Shown one piece after another: positions 1 to 9,267 of a stretch of DNA of 64,000 nucleotides. Position 1 is the stretch's first letter; every line of letters starts with the position of its first letter. The notes under the pieces are model-generated. The model saw only the letters and a list, made by a program, of their open reading frames with translations, ran no database searches and was not told where the DNA came from. A program made the translations under genes and the position numbers. The stretch comes from CAYOWQ01 sp964407695 (lineage in GTDB: Bacteria > Planctomycetota > Phycisphaerae > Phycisphaerales > SM1A02). The stretch lies in NCBI GenBank assembly GCA_964407695.1, contig CAYOWQ010000004.1:234586-298585 (forward strand), in the 5' to 3' direction.

Positions 1-549
1 GAAGGCGTATGTCTCGGGCGGGGCCAAATGATGACTCCGCAGCTGTTCCCGCGCCCAATTGGCCAGCCAGTGACGCATGGCGGGTCGCCCGAGATAATCC
101 CGCAACGACACCTCTGAATGGTTGGAGCTGGTCGAAGCGGTCGCGAGGGGCGAGTCGCAGGTCTCACGGCGAAGTTCTCCGACGATTCGGCGGACGGCAG
201 ATGGAGCATCGGCGCCAATGGCCATTGACCGTACCACATCCCCAATCGCCGCCCCGTGTCGGAATGCCAGGTCGGCCCAGGCCAGTTCGCAGTTGTCGAC
301 GCAGGCGGCCGCGTGGATCAGGTCGCCGACATGGCGCAGGGGCGCCAGTGTTTGGATGCCTCGCCTTGCACTGGCGCTGGTCACGTGAAGCACCAGCCGG
401 TCAATGCTGACCCCATATCGCTGCGCGACATGCCCGGCATGCGAAAAGTAGTTCCGACGAAGCCGATTGAGAACGCACGGGAGAACTTCAACGCTTGAGT
501 CGATGGTGCCACTGATCCCTCGTTCGGCATTCTCTGGGGCTTGGGCCAT
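1..549 (-). CDS. sigma-70-like (ECF-type) protein, C-terminus cut by window edge
   Basis: The minus-strand frame is open from an ATG at 549 to the window edge (183 codons), so the gene is partial. The start follows a GGAGC stretch. The visible protein has a His/Arg-rich N-terminus, then segments resembling the two helices of sigma region 2: 'DLIHAAACVDNCELAWADL' matches the usual 'DLYLAAAC..GD..AW..L' pattern, and 'LRDYLGRPAMRHWLANWARE' resembles 'L..Y.GRG.L..WL...A'. This suggests an ECF-type or atypical sigma factor that would direct RNA polymerase. The DNA-binding region 4 would lie outside the window. The family call is inference from pattern resemblance only; the frame itself is better supported than the name. 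Confidence 0.5.
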   Translation of the reverse strand, partial: MAQAPENAERGISGTIDSSVEVLPCVLNRLRRNYFSHAGHVAQRYGVSIDRLVLHVTSASARRGIQTLAPLRHVGDLIHAAACVDNCELAWADLAFRHGAAIGDVVRSMAIGADAPSAVRRIVGELRRETCDSPLATASTSSNHSEVSLRDYLGRPAMRHWLANWAREQLRSHHLAPPETYAF

Positions 550-639
550 GGACTGCTCCCTGTGCATCCTGCGTGATGGGAATCGATGCGTGCGGGTACA
601 CACTTCGATTGGCGCAGTGTACGCGGACGGCAGTTGTCG

Positions 640-1446
640 TCAATGGGTCGGGGATTGATTGGACACGTCGGTTTCAATCGAGCCCAGAAGATCGCGGCGA
701 ATGTCGCGAATTGCGGGGAATTCGGCCCGCCAATGGCGAAGTCGATCGAGCTCAAGTGAGACATCGAGCACGCATTCGTGGTTATCGGCTTCCGCAAGTA
801 TCTCACCCTTGGGAGAGATAACCATCGATCCGCCGGCGTAAGACAAGTGCGGGTCGTCGCCCGTTCGATTCACTCCAACCACAAACGCCTGATTCTCGAT
901 GGCCCGGGCCATGAGCAGCGAACGCCAGTGTGATTGTCGAGCGGCCGGCCAATTGGCCCCCAAGGTGAACACCTCCGCCCCGCCGAGCACCGCATGACGC
1001 CAGAGTTCCGGAAATCGCAAGTCGTAGCAAATGAGCGGACACACTGTCGCGCCGCCGCAAGACCTCAGCATCAGTCGCGAGCCGCCCCGGTAGTGCCTGC
1101 TTTCATGCCCATAGCTGAACGGATGGACCTTGTGATAGAACCCCAGAGGCTCTCCGGTCGGGTTGAACAAGGCCATGACGTTTCGACCCCAGCCGTCGGG
1201 CCCACGGTCGGCATATCCGTGCTGGACGAAGCAGGAAAACCGGCGGGCAAGATCGGCGGCGAAGGCCGACGATGTCTCGTCGACGATTCGATCGAGGTCC
1301 ATGCTGAACCCCGTATCGCCCAATTCAGGAAGGAGCAGAAAATCGCCGGGCTTCGGATGGCGGGCTTCGATAAGACTGCAGATGCGGGCATGATTGGCCG
1401 CCTTGTCTTCCCAGGCGATATCAAGTTGGACGGCAAGGAGTCGCAC
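640..1446 (-). CDS. carbon-nitrogen hydrolase (nitrilase superfamily, omega-amidase-like)
   Basis: This 268-residue enzyme hydrolyses a C-N amide bond. The closest group by motif is the omega-amidases, which deaminate alpha-ketoglutaramate or alpha-ketosuccinamate. The catalytic triad is complete: Glu41 in LLLPELGDTGF, Lys106 in FYHKVHPF and Cys140 in PLICYDLRFPE. The 'RFPELWR' stretch after the cysteine is typical of the group. The open frame continues upstream to 1863, but that part is low-quality Arg/His-rich sequence antisense to the next gene. The GTG at 1446, which gives V-R-L-L-A-V-Q-L, fits the family N-terminus and length. The gene runs divergently from the membrane protein at 1477 with only about 30 bp between starts. 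Substrate is inferred. Confidence 0.88.
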   Translation of the reverse strand: MRLLAVQLDIAWEDKAANHARICSLIEARHPKPGDFLLLPELGDTGFSMDLDRIVDETSSAFAADLARRFSCFVQHGYADRGPDGWGRNVMALFNPTGEPLGFYHKVHPFSYGHESRHYRGGSRLMLRSCGGATVCPLICYDLRFPELWRHAVLGGAEVFTLGANWPAARQSHWRSLLMARAIENQAFVVGVNRTGDDPHLSYAGGSMVISPKGEILAEADNHECVLDVSLELDRLRHWRAEFPAIRDIRRDLLGSIETDVSNQSPTH

Positions 1447-1476
1447 TGGCGGATGGTATCCGCGTATGCTCCCCCC

Positions 1477-2319
1477 ATGCGGCGTGCCGCCATTGTGACG
1501 GTATTCCTGGTGCTGTACACAGCGCTGATGTATGCGGTTGCCGTGGTCGTTGGAGGATTCCTCATCGATCCGCCGACGGGGGCCCTTGAAGGACTTCAGG
1601 AGGCATTTGATCCGCGGAAGTGGGGCCGAGACCCGCAAGCGTGGATGATTTTTGCAACGCCGACGTTCGTCCTTGTCGCGAGCCAGGTCCTCTTCCTCCT
1701 GCCGGTTGTCCGTTGTCGGCCGGAACTGTCCACGGAAGGTCGCCCACTCTGGACGACCTTGGTGGGGGCTGGTGCTGTCGCGGCAGTGCTCACCATGGCC
1801 ATGCTCTTCTCGCTCCTTGACCTGATTCTCATTCTGTTGAACTCCAACGCGCCTGAGGATCAATACAACGGTCTTGGATTTCCCGATGACTGGTGGGCTG
1901 GGACCGGGCTTATGGCCGCGTTATTGACGGTCTCGTGGCTGATCTGGTCGGCACTCCTCATGGTGTTCTGCAAACCGGCCGCGGGTTCGGGTCAGCTCGG
2001 GCGATGGATAGGCCTGCTGCTTCAGGCAACGATCTTCGAGGTGCTCATCACGATCCCGATCGACATCATGGTGCGGCGAAGATCGGACTGCTATTGCAGC
2101 ACCGCTTCCTTTTTTTCGATTTGTTGCTCCACGTGGGCGTTCCTGTGGCTCACGGGTCCGGGGATCATGCTCGGCCTAACCTCAAAGCGTCGAAGGCTCT
2201 TCTTTGAACACAACTGCCACGTGTGCCATCACCCCAGGGGACCAACGCCGGGGGCGCGATGCCCCGAATGCGGCAATCCCTGGGGGGCTACGCCACCAGC
2301 CCCTTCGTCAGGCGCATGA
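1477..2319 (+). CDS. multi-pass membrane protein with C-terminal zinc ribbon
   Basis: This 280-residue protein has about six hydrophobic segments, the first at residues 4-26 (IVTVFLVLYTALMYAVAVVV). It ends in a cytoplasmic-type zinc ribbon, CHVCHHP...RCPECGNPWG, with two CxxC pairs. The ATG at 1477 starts directly before the first membrane segment; an in-frame ATG at 1453 is possible but would leave only 6 bp to the divergent nitrilase start. Membrane proteins with such a short terminal ribbon recur in planctomycetes, but I know no function for them. The 3' end overlaps the convergent ABC ATPase gene by 32 bp. Confidence 0.75.
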   Translation: MRRAAIVTVFLVLYTALMYAVAVVVGGFLIDPPTGALEGLQEAFDPRKWGRDPQAWMIFATPTFVLVASQVLFLLPVVRCRPELSTEGRPLWTTLVGAGAVAAVLTMAMLFSLLDLILILLNSNAPEDQYNGLGFPDDWWAGTGLMAALLTVSWLIWSALLMVFCKPAAGSGQLGRWIGLLLQATIFEVLITIPIDIMVRRRSDCYCSTASFFSICCSTWAFLWLTGPGIMLGLTSKRRRLFFEHNCHVCHHPRGPTPGARCPECGNPWGATPPAPSSGA

Positions 2320-3244
2320 AGGCGGTCTCGAGGTTCACCTGCTCCTGCTTCACTTCAGAAATCCGGAATCCGTTGGTAATGAGCCGGGCGGGAAGCTCGG
2401 AGACCGGGAGGCCGCTCTGAGGATCAACGGTGACATGAATGCGCGGCTTGCCGTCGAGGGACCCGTTGGGCGAGATTTCCACCTTGGTAATGCCCTTCAC
2501 CTGTGCCAGCAACGCTGCGGCCTGTTCGATCCGGTCATCAACCGCGATGTGAACGATCATGCCCTGGCTTGCTCGGTTCATCAGGTCGGTGACTGGTCCG
2601 GCGTATCGAAGGACACCCTGTTCGATGATGCCGACGGTATTGCAGAGCTCTGCAAGCTCGTGAAGGATGTGCGACGAGATGATGATCGTCTTGCCCATGC
2701 GTCGGAGCTCTTTGAGCAGCTCGCGCAGCTCGATGCGAGCCCGCGGATCCAGGCCTGACGCCGGCTCATCCATCAGAAGGACCTTGGGGTCATGAAGCAG
2801 CACGCGAGCCACGCTCAACCGCTGGCTCATGCCGCGTGAGAGTCCGTTCACTTCGGACGCCGCCTTGTGAGTGAGATCGGTCAGCTGGAGCACGTCGGCA
2901 ACCACGCGTTCGCGCTGCTGGCCGTGAATGGCGTAGCAGGCGGCGAAGAATTCAAGGTATTCGCTGACGAGCATGTCGTCGTAGGCACCCATGAAGTCGG
3001 GCACATAGCCGATGATCGGGCGGATCAGGTGGTTCTGGTAACCGACCACCTTGCCGTCGATTCGCGCCTCGCCCCACGTCGGCTTGAGCAGCGTGGCGAG
3101 AATCTTGATTGTCGTCGTCTTGCCCGCACCGTTGGGGCCGATGAACCCGAAACATGCCCCCTGCTCAATGTTGAGATTGAGGTTGTTGAGGGCGGTGAGC
3201 TCGCCGTATTTCTTGGTGAGGTTGATCGTTTCGATCATCGGCAT
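2288..3244 (-). CDS. ABC transporter ATP-binding protein
   Basis: This 318-residue ATPase of the multidrug/ABC-2 class (CcmA/GldA-like) would power export or membrane remodelling. Walker A is GPNGAGKTT (near residue 38), the signature is LSRGMSQRL, Walker B is VLLMDEPASGLD, and a switch His follows in IIISSH. The C-terminal 70 residues end in 'NLETAFMRLTKG', the usual tail of this class. The ATG at 3244 lies 11 nt after the stop of the 831-residue membrane protein, so the two form an operon. No ABC-2 permease is adjacent, which is unusual; the neighbour may fill that role or the permease lies elsewhere. Confidence 0.9.
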   Translation of the reverse strand: MPMIETINLTKKYGELTALNNLNLNIEQGACFGFIGPNGAGKTTTIKILATLLKPTWGEARIDGKVVGYQNHLIRPIIGYVPDFMGAYDDMLVSEYLEFFAACYAIHGQQRERVVADVLQLTDLTHKAASEVNGLSRGMSQRLSVARVLLHDPKVLLMDEPASGLDPRARIELRELLKELRRMGKTIIISSHILHELAELCNTVGIIEQGVLRYAGPVTDLMNRASQGMIVHIAVDDRIEQAAALLAQVKGITKVEISPNGSLDGKPRIHVTVDPQSGLPVSELPARLITNGFRISEVKQEQVNLETAFMRLTKGLVA

Positions 3245-3255
3245 GGATAGGGCAC

Positions 3256-5751
3256 TCAGCGCGGTTCGGGAATGATCATGGATTCGTCGAGCGGCAATGG
3301 ATAGATCCAGCGCACCATCACGGTGCCATAGGAATTCGCCGGCGGCTCATCATTGATCGTGATGGGGACCGGACAGGAAACGTTATTGAGAATACCGATC
3401 ACGATCAGGCAGGGCCGCGTCATCCAGACTGACAAGTCGAGTTCCCGGCCGATGCGCCGCTGCAACCGGATTTCATTGCTCGACGGTGAAGGATCGAGGT
3501 AGTTGGGAGCCGGGAGCATGTTGAAGACGCTGAGAAGGTGCATGTATGGATTGCGATGCAAGAGATCGACCATGCCATCGAGGACAATGGGATCGTCCTT
3601 TCGCCGGCTTACACGATCGCGAAAAAAGTTGTTGAGATCGTTGTCAACGAGATTGAACGTGTTGGACCCGGCCAGCTTGCTCCCAAGGCTCAAGGGACTT
3701 CCGGCCGGCCATTCAGCGACGCCTTCCGCATTTCCATAGTTTGGAATCGGCTGCGAGACGTTCGGTCGAATCGAGTTGGGGGCATAGCGGCGCAACGGTG
3801 TCCGCCGCGGATTCACATAGATGATCAAGACATCGGAGAGTGTTCCGGGGAGGTTGTGTTGAATCGACCCGTTGAGCGTCACCATGCTGCCCCGGTCGTC
3901 AATCTCCTGGATGATCGGGTCATCGGGAACGACGCTGATGCCCCCCCATTTCGGATCCACCGAACCCAGCCACTGAAGATACAACTGTGATTCAGTCGAC
4001 CGTGCGGGAATGCGCAGGTCACCCGGGCGATTCAGCGGGGCATCGTAGCGGTCGATATTCGGAAATCCCGAGGACACGCGATCCGGGTTGGTCCAGCCGG
4101 TGAGCAGGTTCCGCTGACCCCGCTCAGACTCCACGGAGACATGGGTGTATCCATAGTTCGAAACCCCCACCGAAAACCACACGCTTGCCCGCATGAAATT
4201 CGGTTCTTCGGGTCGCTCTTCACCCAACGGGCGATGGATCCAGTCGATAACCGTGAGATGCTGGATGCCCTCGTGCTGGGTTCCGATGATTGAAACCCCT
4301 CCCCAGGCGACAGCCGTAAACAGCACCGCCATGGCAACGAACATTCCCCAGGCATGGCGCACACGCTTGAGCTGCCGTAACATCGCAAACCCACCGGGGC
4401 CGGCCGCAACCCAGTAGATCGAAAACAGCAACACGGCGGCGAGGATGCCGATGGCCGCCTGCCCTTGCATTCCGATGGCATCGGCGACAAGGTTCCCGCC
4501 ACCGAGTTGGTTGGTGGTGATCGAGCCCCTCGAAATCAGCTTTCTGTCCCCTTCGAGTTGAGTGACCTCGTTTGCGGTCGGGGTATCGATACGGCGGCCG
4601 AGAATGCGATTCCAGAATGCATCGGGCTGAGGAATCGGCGAGGTCTGCAGCAAGTGGAATTGATCGTTTGTGACGTCGATTCCCACAAGAGTGATGCGAC
4701 CGTGACCATAAGTCCGCTGTACTGCAAACACGTGGCCATCGATCGAGTTGAGCCGGGGCCGAAAAGTGCCGGACCGTTCATCGATCTGACAGGGCATCGC
4801 AAGAAACGGCTCGAAGTGATTGTCGAGCGACGCCGCGTCAAAGAAGGACACCCGAGTCACACCGCGGACGTTGGTCTTCACCGAGTCGGTCTTGCTGAGC
4901 ACCGAGGTCAACTCAGCAAACGGGACTCCCTCCCGCAACTGCGGCGCCTGAGTCGGAAGCAGATCGCTCAAGTGCGTAATCTGTCCCTCGCCAAGGCCCC
5001 ATGGATTGCCTGCCTCAGGAAGGATGATGATGAAATGGCGACCGCGACGGACGAACTCGCGAATCGCATCGGCCTGATCCAGCGTCAGATCCTGCGGCGA
5101 CATCGAATTCGAAGTCGCCGGATTGGTCCACACCAAGGCATCGAATCCTTCGAGACCTTCCCATCGGTCCGGAAGGTCACGGACCTGAAGGCCACTCGCC
5201 ACGACCGTGGCTTCCATGGCCCCCACAGCCGGCTCCTCCATGTAGCCGCCAAGGCGATTGTTCTGATAGGCCCGAAGGTTGCCGTCGCTTCCCCCGCCGA
5301 TCACACCGATCAGGCTCGACGGCGTCTCCACCACAATCGCAGGACCGGCGGCGGCCGTGTTCAAACTGATGCGGGCGAGGCCCACCTCACTGCGGCGTCG
5401 ACCGTCGCGTTCTTCGTAGGCCCGAACAATCCAGACCGTGTTATTTGAGATGGTCGGGCTGACCCAGGCATAGAGCCAGGTTGAAAGCGGCTGATGCGGG
5501 CTCAGGGTGACCGAGCGGCTCTGAAGAGCGAGGTCGCCGTCAGCGTTCGGCACATCCCATTGAACCCGAACCGGCAGAGCTTCGTCGGTCTCATTGGTCA
5601 GCCTGACGCGAATCCCGTTCCACGCGCCAAGGTGCACATACGAACCGACCCCAAACTGCTCAAGCTCAACCGTCACACTCTGAGCCCACGTGCATTGGGC
5701 GGCCAGCAACGCCACCAGCAGGAACACGAAGTCTCGAAGACCGGAAACCAT
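3256..5751 (-). CDS. large membrane-anchored protein with GATase-like fold, partner of ABC ATPase
   Basis: This 831-residue protein has a signal peptide (FVFLLVALLAAQCTWA, cleavage before QSVTVE). A beta-rich periplasmic domain covers residues 25-145. It is followed by a Rossmann or class I glutamine-amidotransferase-like stretch (about 200-290: FDALVWTNP, EFVRRGRHFIIILPEAG), as in GldG-type and DUF4350 proteins. Two membrane segments lie near residues 435-460 and 475-495, then a C-terminal extramembrane domain of about 330 residues. The gene is directly upstream of the ABC ATPase (11-nt gap), so it probably works with it at the inner membrane. No catalytic cysteine or family signature is evident, and the function is unknown. 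Confidence 0.7.
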   Translation of the reverse strand: MVSGLRDFVFLLVALLAAQCTWAQSVTVELEQFGVGSYVHLGAWNGIRVRLTNETDEALPVRVQWDVPNADGDLALQSRSVTLSPHQPLSTWLYAWVSPTISNNTVWIVRAYEERDGRRRSEVGLARISLNTAAAGPAIVVETPSSLIGVIGGGSDGNLRAYQNNRLGGYMEEPAVGAMEATVVASGLQVRDLPDRWEGLEGFDALVWTNPATSNSMSPQDLTLDQADAIREFVRRGRHFIIILPEAGNPWGLGEGQITHLSDLLPTQAPQLREGVPFAELTSVLSKTDSVKTNVRGVTRVSFFDAASLDNHFEPFLAMPCQIDERSGTFRPRLNSIDGHVFAVQRTYGHGRITLVGIDVTNDQFHLLQTSPIPQPDAFWNRILGRRIDTPTANEVTQLEGDRKLISRGSITTNQLGGGNLVADAIGMQGQAAIGILAAVLLFSIYWVAAGPGGFAMLRQLKRVRHAWGMFVAMAVLFTAVAWGGVSIIGTQHEGIQHLTVIDWIHRPLGEERPEEPNFMRASVWFSVGVSNYGYTHVSVESERGQRNLLTGWTNPDRVSSGFPNIDRYDAPLNRPGDLRIPARSTESQLYLQWLGSVDPKWGGISVVPDDPIIQEIDDRGSMVTLNGSIQHNLPGTLSDVLIIYVNPRRTPLRRYAPNSIRPNVSQPIPNYGNAEGVAEWPAGSPLSLGSKLAGSNTFNLVDNDLNNFFRDRVSRRKDDPIVLDGMVDLLHRNPYMHLLSVFNMLPAPNYLDPSPSSNEIRLQRRIGRELDLSVWMTRPCLIVIGILNNVSCPVPITINDEPPANSYGTVMVRWIYPLPLDESMIIPEPR

Positions 5752-5831
5752 GGCCGCAGTGTATACGCGGAGTGCCGCAGGTTGTTTGGAATTGGCTTAA
5801 GTCGGACCATCGGGCAGACGAATTGCTGAAG

Positions 5832-6020
5832 ATGCCGAGCTTCCCGAGTCCAATCCTTCTCACGGCCGTCATCGGCGCGGTATTCGGATGGTGGACGCTG
5901 CGCCTGCTCCTGTTTCGAGTCGATCGGGAGATGAAGGTGCTCGAGCTCAAACTCGAAACGCTCAGGCTTCGACAACGCCACCTCGCGATGTTGGCGGCGC
6001 GTCCACCGATCGAGGTCTAG
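5832..6020 (+). CDS. small single-pass membrane protein
   Basis: This 62-residue open frame begins MPSFPSPILLTAVIGAVFG. It has one membrane segment (residues 7-28) followed by an amphipathic helix rich in Glu, Leu and Arg (REMKVLELKLETLRLRQRHL), likely a short cytoplasmic coiled coil. The frame extends upstream to an ATG at 5772, but residues 1-20 from there look non-coding. It sits 51 bp before ispE on the same strand and is divergent from the 831-residue gene. No clear Shine-Dalgarno sequence is seen. The hydrophobic/helical pattern supports a real gene, but function is unknown. Confidence 0.5.
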   Translation: MPSFPSPILLTAVIGAVFGWWTLRLLLFRVDREMKVLELKLETLRLRQRHLAMLAARPPIEV

Positions 6021-6071
6021 TCGATCGGGGCACACGGCGGCCCAATCCACCCGAGTCTATGCTCCCGGCCT

Positions 6072-6962
6072 ATGGCCATCGTTCGCGAACGAGCCCCAGC
6101 GAAGCTGAATCTCGCCCTTTCGGTCGGCCCGCCGCGGCCGGATCGAATGCATCCCATCTGCTCGTGGATGGTGACGATCGACCTCGTTGACGACCTCGAG
6201 GTCACCGCCCTTCCGCCCGGCAGCCTGTCGAGATATGCGATCCTGTGGCACCCCGAGGCGCGCCGCCGATCTGAAATCGACTGGTCCATTTCAAAGGACT
6301 TGGCGGTGCGCGCCCACCTGGCCATCGAACAACACACCGGTCGCAGCCTTCCCGTTCAGATGAAGCTTGAGAAGCGCATCCCGGTCGGTGGTGGGCTCGG
6401 AGGCGGATCATCGAATGCGGCAGCAATGTTGCGCGCCGTCAATCAGGTCTATCAACTCGAACTCTCACCAGAAGAACTACGCACTCTTGGGGCAGGGCTC
6501 GGATCGGACATCCCGTTTCTGGTCACTGGCGGATCGGCGATTGTTGAAGGGTTGGGGGATCAGGTGGCTCGCTGCAGTGCACCCTTGGACCTGCACGCCG
6601 TGCTCATCTTCCCCGAGGCGGCCTGTCCGACCGGGCCCGTCTATGCCGCTTTCGATCGAATGCCGGACGCAGCATTGAATCGATCGCGAATATTGGCCCT
6701 CACAGAGGCCCGCCCGATCGATGCGACACTGCTATTCAATGACCTCACAAAGCCGGCGCAGGCCGTGGCTCCGACCCTGGAGCCCATCGCCGAACAAGTT
6801 CGCGCCATCGTGAACAGGCCGGTCCACGTCAGCGGCAGCGGATCGACCTTGTTTGTTATTGCCGACGACGCATTGCAGGCGGCATCGCACGCGGAGTTGC
6901 TTGAAATGGGACTGGGGCTGCCGGTCATGGCGGTCCGTTCGATACCGGCAACCGAAGTTTGA
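6072..6962 (+). CDS. ispE: 4-diphosphocytidyl-2-C-methyl-D-erythritol kinase
   Basis: This 296-residue GHMP kinase phosphorylates CDP-methylerythritol with ATP in the non-mevalonate (MEP) route to isoprenoids. The N-terminus 'ERAPAKLNLALSVG' carries the IspE substrate motif, with the catalytic-region Lys in PAKLNL. The glycine-rich ATP loop is PVGGGLGGGSSNAA (about residues 101-114), and the catalytic Asp lies in LGSDIPFL. The C-terminal GHMP motif is HVSGSGSTLFV. Length and domain order are normal. The ATG at 6072 fits the family N-terminus. The gene stands between the small membrane protein and the M3 peptidase on the same strand; no other MEP gene is in the window. Confidence 0.95.
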   Translation: MAIVRERAPAKLNLALSVGPPRPDRMHPICSWMVTIDLVDDLEVTALPPGSLSRYAILWHPEARRRSEIDWSISKDLAVRAHLAIEQHTGRSLPVQMKLEKRIPVGGGLGGGSSNAAAMLRAVNQVYQLELSPEELRTLGAGLGSDIPFLVTGGSAIVEGLGDQVARCSAPLDLHAVLIFPEAACPTGPVYAAFDRMPDAALNRSRILALTEARPIDATLLFNDLTKPAQAVAPTLEPIAEQVRAIVNRPVHVSGSGSTLFVIADDALQAASHAELLEMGLGLPVMAVRSIPATEV

Positions 6963-7030
6963 CCGGCCGGTACTCCTCTGCATTCCCCCGGCCTACGCTT
7001 GAACCGAAGCCCGCTTGACGAGAAATCGAC

Positions 7031-8758
7031 ATGAAAACGCCCCAATCCAAGATCCACTCATCCTGCGCCACCAACGCATCCATTCCAACGAATCTCGACG
7101 CGACGCGCTGGGAGCAGTTAGAACCGCACTACAAAGCGTTGCTCGACAGGACGTTGCGATGCGAGAACTGCCTTGAGAAGTTGATTCTCGATCGCAGCGA
7201 GCTTGATGCATTCGTCAGCGAGACCGAGGCCAATCTCTACATCAACATGACCTGCCACACCGACAACGAGGGGGCCCAGAAGGCGTATCTCGATTTTGTC
7301 GAGCAGGTCGAGCCGCATCTCAAGAAAGTCGGATTCGAGCTCGATCGCAAGATCGCCGAATCTCCGCACGCGGCCGCGCTTGATCAGGATCGTTATGGCG
7401 TCCTGCTGCGCGGCCTGCGAAACGAAGTTGACCTTTTTCGTCAGGACAACGTCCCCCTGCAGACCGAGATCACCAAACTCGACCAGCAGTACAGTCAGAT
7501 CAACGGGGCCATGCTCGTGACGTTTCGCGGCGAGGAGAAGACTCTGCCGCAGATGTCCCGCTTCCTCGAAGAGACCGATCGCTCCGTTCGCGAGGATGCC
7601 TGGAAGGCCATCGCGGACAGGCGGCTGCAGGAGCGCGACCGGATTGACGACATCTTCGACCAGATGATTCGTTTGCGGCATCAGATTGCCGTGAACGCGG
7701 GATTCGACAACTTCAGGGATTATCAGCATCGAAAGATGCACCGATTCGACTACGCACCGGCGGATTGCGAAACATTCCATCGCGGTGCTGAGGAGGTTGT
7801 TGTTCCGCTGCTTCGAAAGCTCAATACCGATCGCGCCAAGGCCCTGAAGGTCGATCAGCTTCGGCCGTGGGATCTTGCCGTCGACGTGCGGGGGCGATCA
7901 CCACTTCGTCCCTTCTCCAATGCCGACGATCTGGTCTCGAGATCGTCCGACATCTTCCACCGCATGGATCGCGACCTTGGAAACATGTTCGACGAACTTC
8001 GCGGCGGCGGCTGCCTCGACCTCGAATCCCGCAAGGGTAAGGCGCCGGGCGGCTACCAGTATCAGCGGCAGTACTCGCGCAAGCCATTCATCTTCATGAA
8101 TGCCGCGGGGCTGCATCGCGACCTCATCACGATGGTGCACGAGGCCGGCCACGCCTTCCACAGCACGTTGTGCAAGACGGACCCTCTGGTGAACTATCGA
8201 CATGCTCCGATGGAATTCTCGGAGGTGGCCTCGATGAGCATGGAGATGTTGACCTATCCCTACTTGGAATCGTTCTATTCCGCTGAAGATGCCGCCCGGG
8301 CAAAGCGTAAACACCTTGAAGAACTGGCGTCCACGCTTGCCTGGATTGCCACGATCGATGCGTTTCAGCACTGGATCTATACCCATCCCACGCATTCGCG
8401 GACCGAACGCACCGCGAAGTGGCTCGAACTCAACGATCGCTTTGGCCCGGCCGTCTCCTACAAGGGCCTGGAGTCAGCGCTCGAAGCTTCATGGCAGCGC
8501 CAGCTCCACCTCTTCGGTGTTCCGTTCTATTACATTGAATACGGCATCGCCCAGCTCGGGTCGCTTCAACTCTGGCTTCAATCAAAGCGAAATGCTTCCG
8601 CGGCCATCAAGAACTACAAGTCGGCCCTGACCCTCGGCGGGTCACGCCCCTTGCCGCAGCTCTTCGAGGCTGCGGGCCTGAAGTTCGATTTCAGTCCCCC
8701 GATGATGCGATCCCTGATGAAGGAGGTTGAAGGCGAGTTGAGCGCCCTTCCGCTCTAA
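7031..8758 (+). CDS. M3 family oligoendopeptidase (PepF-like)
   Basis: This 575-residue zinc metallopeptidase probably degrades short peptides in the cytoplasm; no signal peptide is present. The active site HEAGH lies at residues 370-374 (MVHEAGHAFHS), and the third zinc ligand is probably the Glu in MEFSEVASMSME about 26 residues later, as in M3 enzymes. The helical N-terminal half is typical of oligoendopeptidase F. A C-terminal 'YYIEYGIAQLGSLQLW' matches the conserved substrate-tyrosine region. It starts at ATG 7031 and is followed after 17 nt by the phosphatase gene, suggesting co-transcription. Confidence 0.92.
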   Translation: MKTPQSKIHSSCATNASIPTNLDATRWEQLEPHYKALLDRTLRCENCLEKLILDRSELDAFVSETEANLYINMTCHTDNEGAQKAYLDFVEQVEPHLKKVGFELDRKIAESPHAAALDQDRYGVLLRGLRNEVDLFRQDNVPLQTEITKLDQQYSQINGAMLVTFRGEEKTLPQMSRFLEETDRSVREDAWKAIADRRLQERDRIDDIFDQMIRLRHQIAVNAGFDNFRDYQHRKMHRFDYAPADCETFHRGAEEVVVPLLRKLNTDRAKALKVDQLRPWDLAVDVRGRSPLRPFSNADDLVSRSSDIFHRMDRDLGNMFDELRGGGCLDLESRKGKAPGGYQYQRQYSRKPFIFMNAAGLHRDLITMVHEAGHAFHSTLCKTDPLVNYRHAPMEFSEVASMSMEMLTYPYLESFYSAEDAARAKRKHLEELASTLAWIATIDAFQHWIYTHPTHSRTERTAKWLELNDRFGPAVSYKGLESALEASWQRQLHLFGVPFYYIEYGIAQLGSLQLWLQSKRNASAAIKNYKSALTLGGSRPLPQLFEAAGLKFDFSPPMMRSLMKEVEGELSALPL

Positions 8759-8775
8759 GCCTTTAGATCTCGGCC

Positions 8776-9267
8776 GTGCCCACCGCGCGAACCAGGATTC
8801 TCTTCATCTGCCTTGGAAACATCTGTCGCAGCCCGACCGCGGAAGGTGTCTTTCTTCACCACGCCAATGCTCGGGGTGTTGCCGACCTGTTTGATGTCGA
8901 TTCCGCAGGCACCGGCGGCTGGCACACGGGCGAGCGCCCGGATTCGCGAGCCCTCGCCGAGGCGAAGCGTCATGGAGTACACCTTCCCAGCCGCGCTCGA
9001 AAGATCACCGAGAGTGATCTGGAGGCGTTTGATCTGCTCGTCTGCATGGATGAATCGAATCGCAGGGACGTCCTCGACCTCGGTGCGGATGAGCGAAAGG
9101 TCAGGCTTCTTCTGGCCTACCACCCCGAGCTCGGACGACGCGATGTTCCGGACCCCTACTCCGGCGGGCCCGACGAATTCAGGCAGGTCTTCAAGCTGAT
9201 CGACGCAGCCTGTCACATGATGCTCGACGCCCTGCTCAGCCATGTCGCGCTGCGAACTCGCGCATGA
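8776..9267 (+). CDS. low-molecular-weight protein tyrosine phosphatase
   Basis: This 163-residue phosphatase uses the GTG at 8776, 17 nt after the peptidase stop. The P-loop CLGNICRS (Cys12 to Arg18, CX5R) provides the nucleophile and phosphate-binding Arg, and the general acid is Asp126 in VPDPYSGG. It would dephosphorylate phosphotyrosine on proteins; in bacteria such enzymes often counter BY-kinases in exopolysaccharide control, though no such kinase is here. Length is normal. The last 32 bp overlap the convergent serC gene. Confidence 0.93.
   Translation: MPTARTRILFICLGNICRSPTAEGVFLHHANARGVADLFDVDSAGTGGWHTGERPDSRALAEAKRHGVHLPSRARKITESDLEAFDLLVCMDESNRRDVLDLGADERKVRLLLAYHPELGRRDVPDPYSGGPDEFRQVFKLIDAACHMMLDALLSHVALRTRA

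Noticed and set aside
1447..1863. N-terminal extension of the nitrilase frame
   Set aside because: It is Arg/His/Glu-rich, antisense to the membrane gene, and the family starts at the GTG at 1446.
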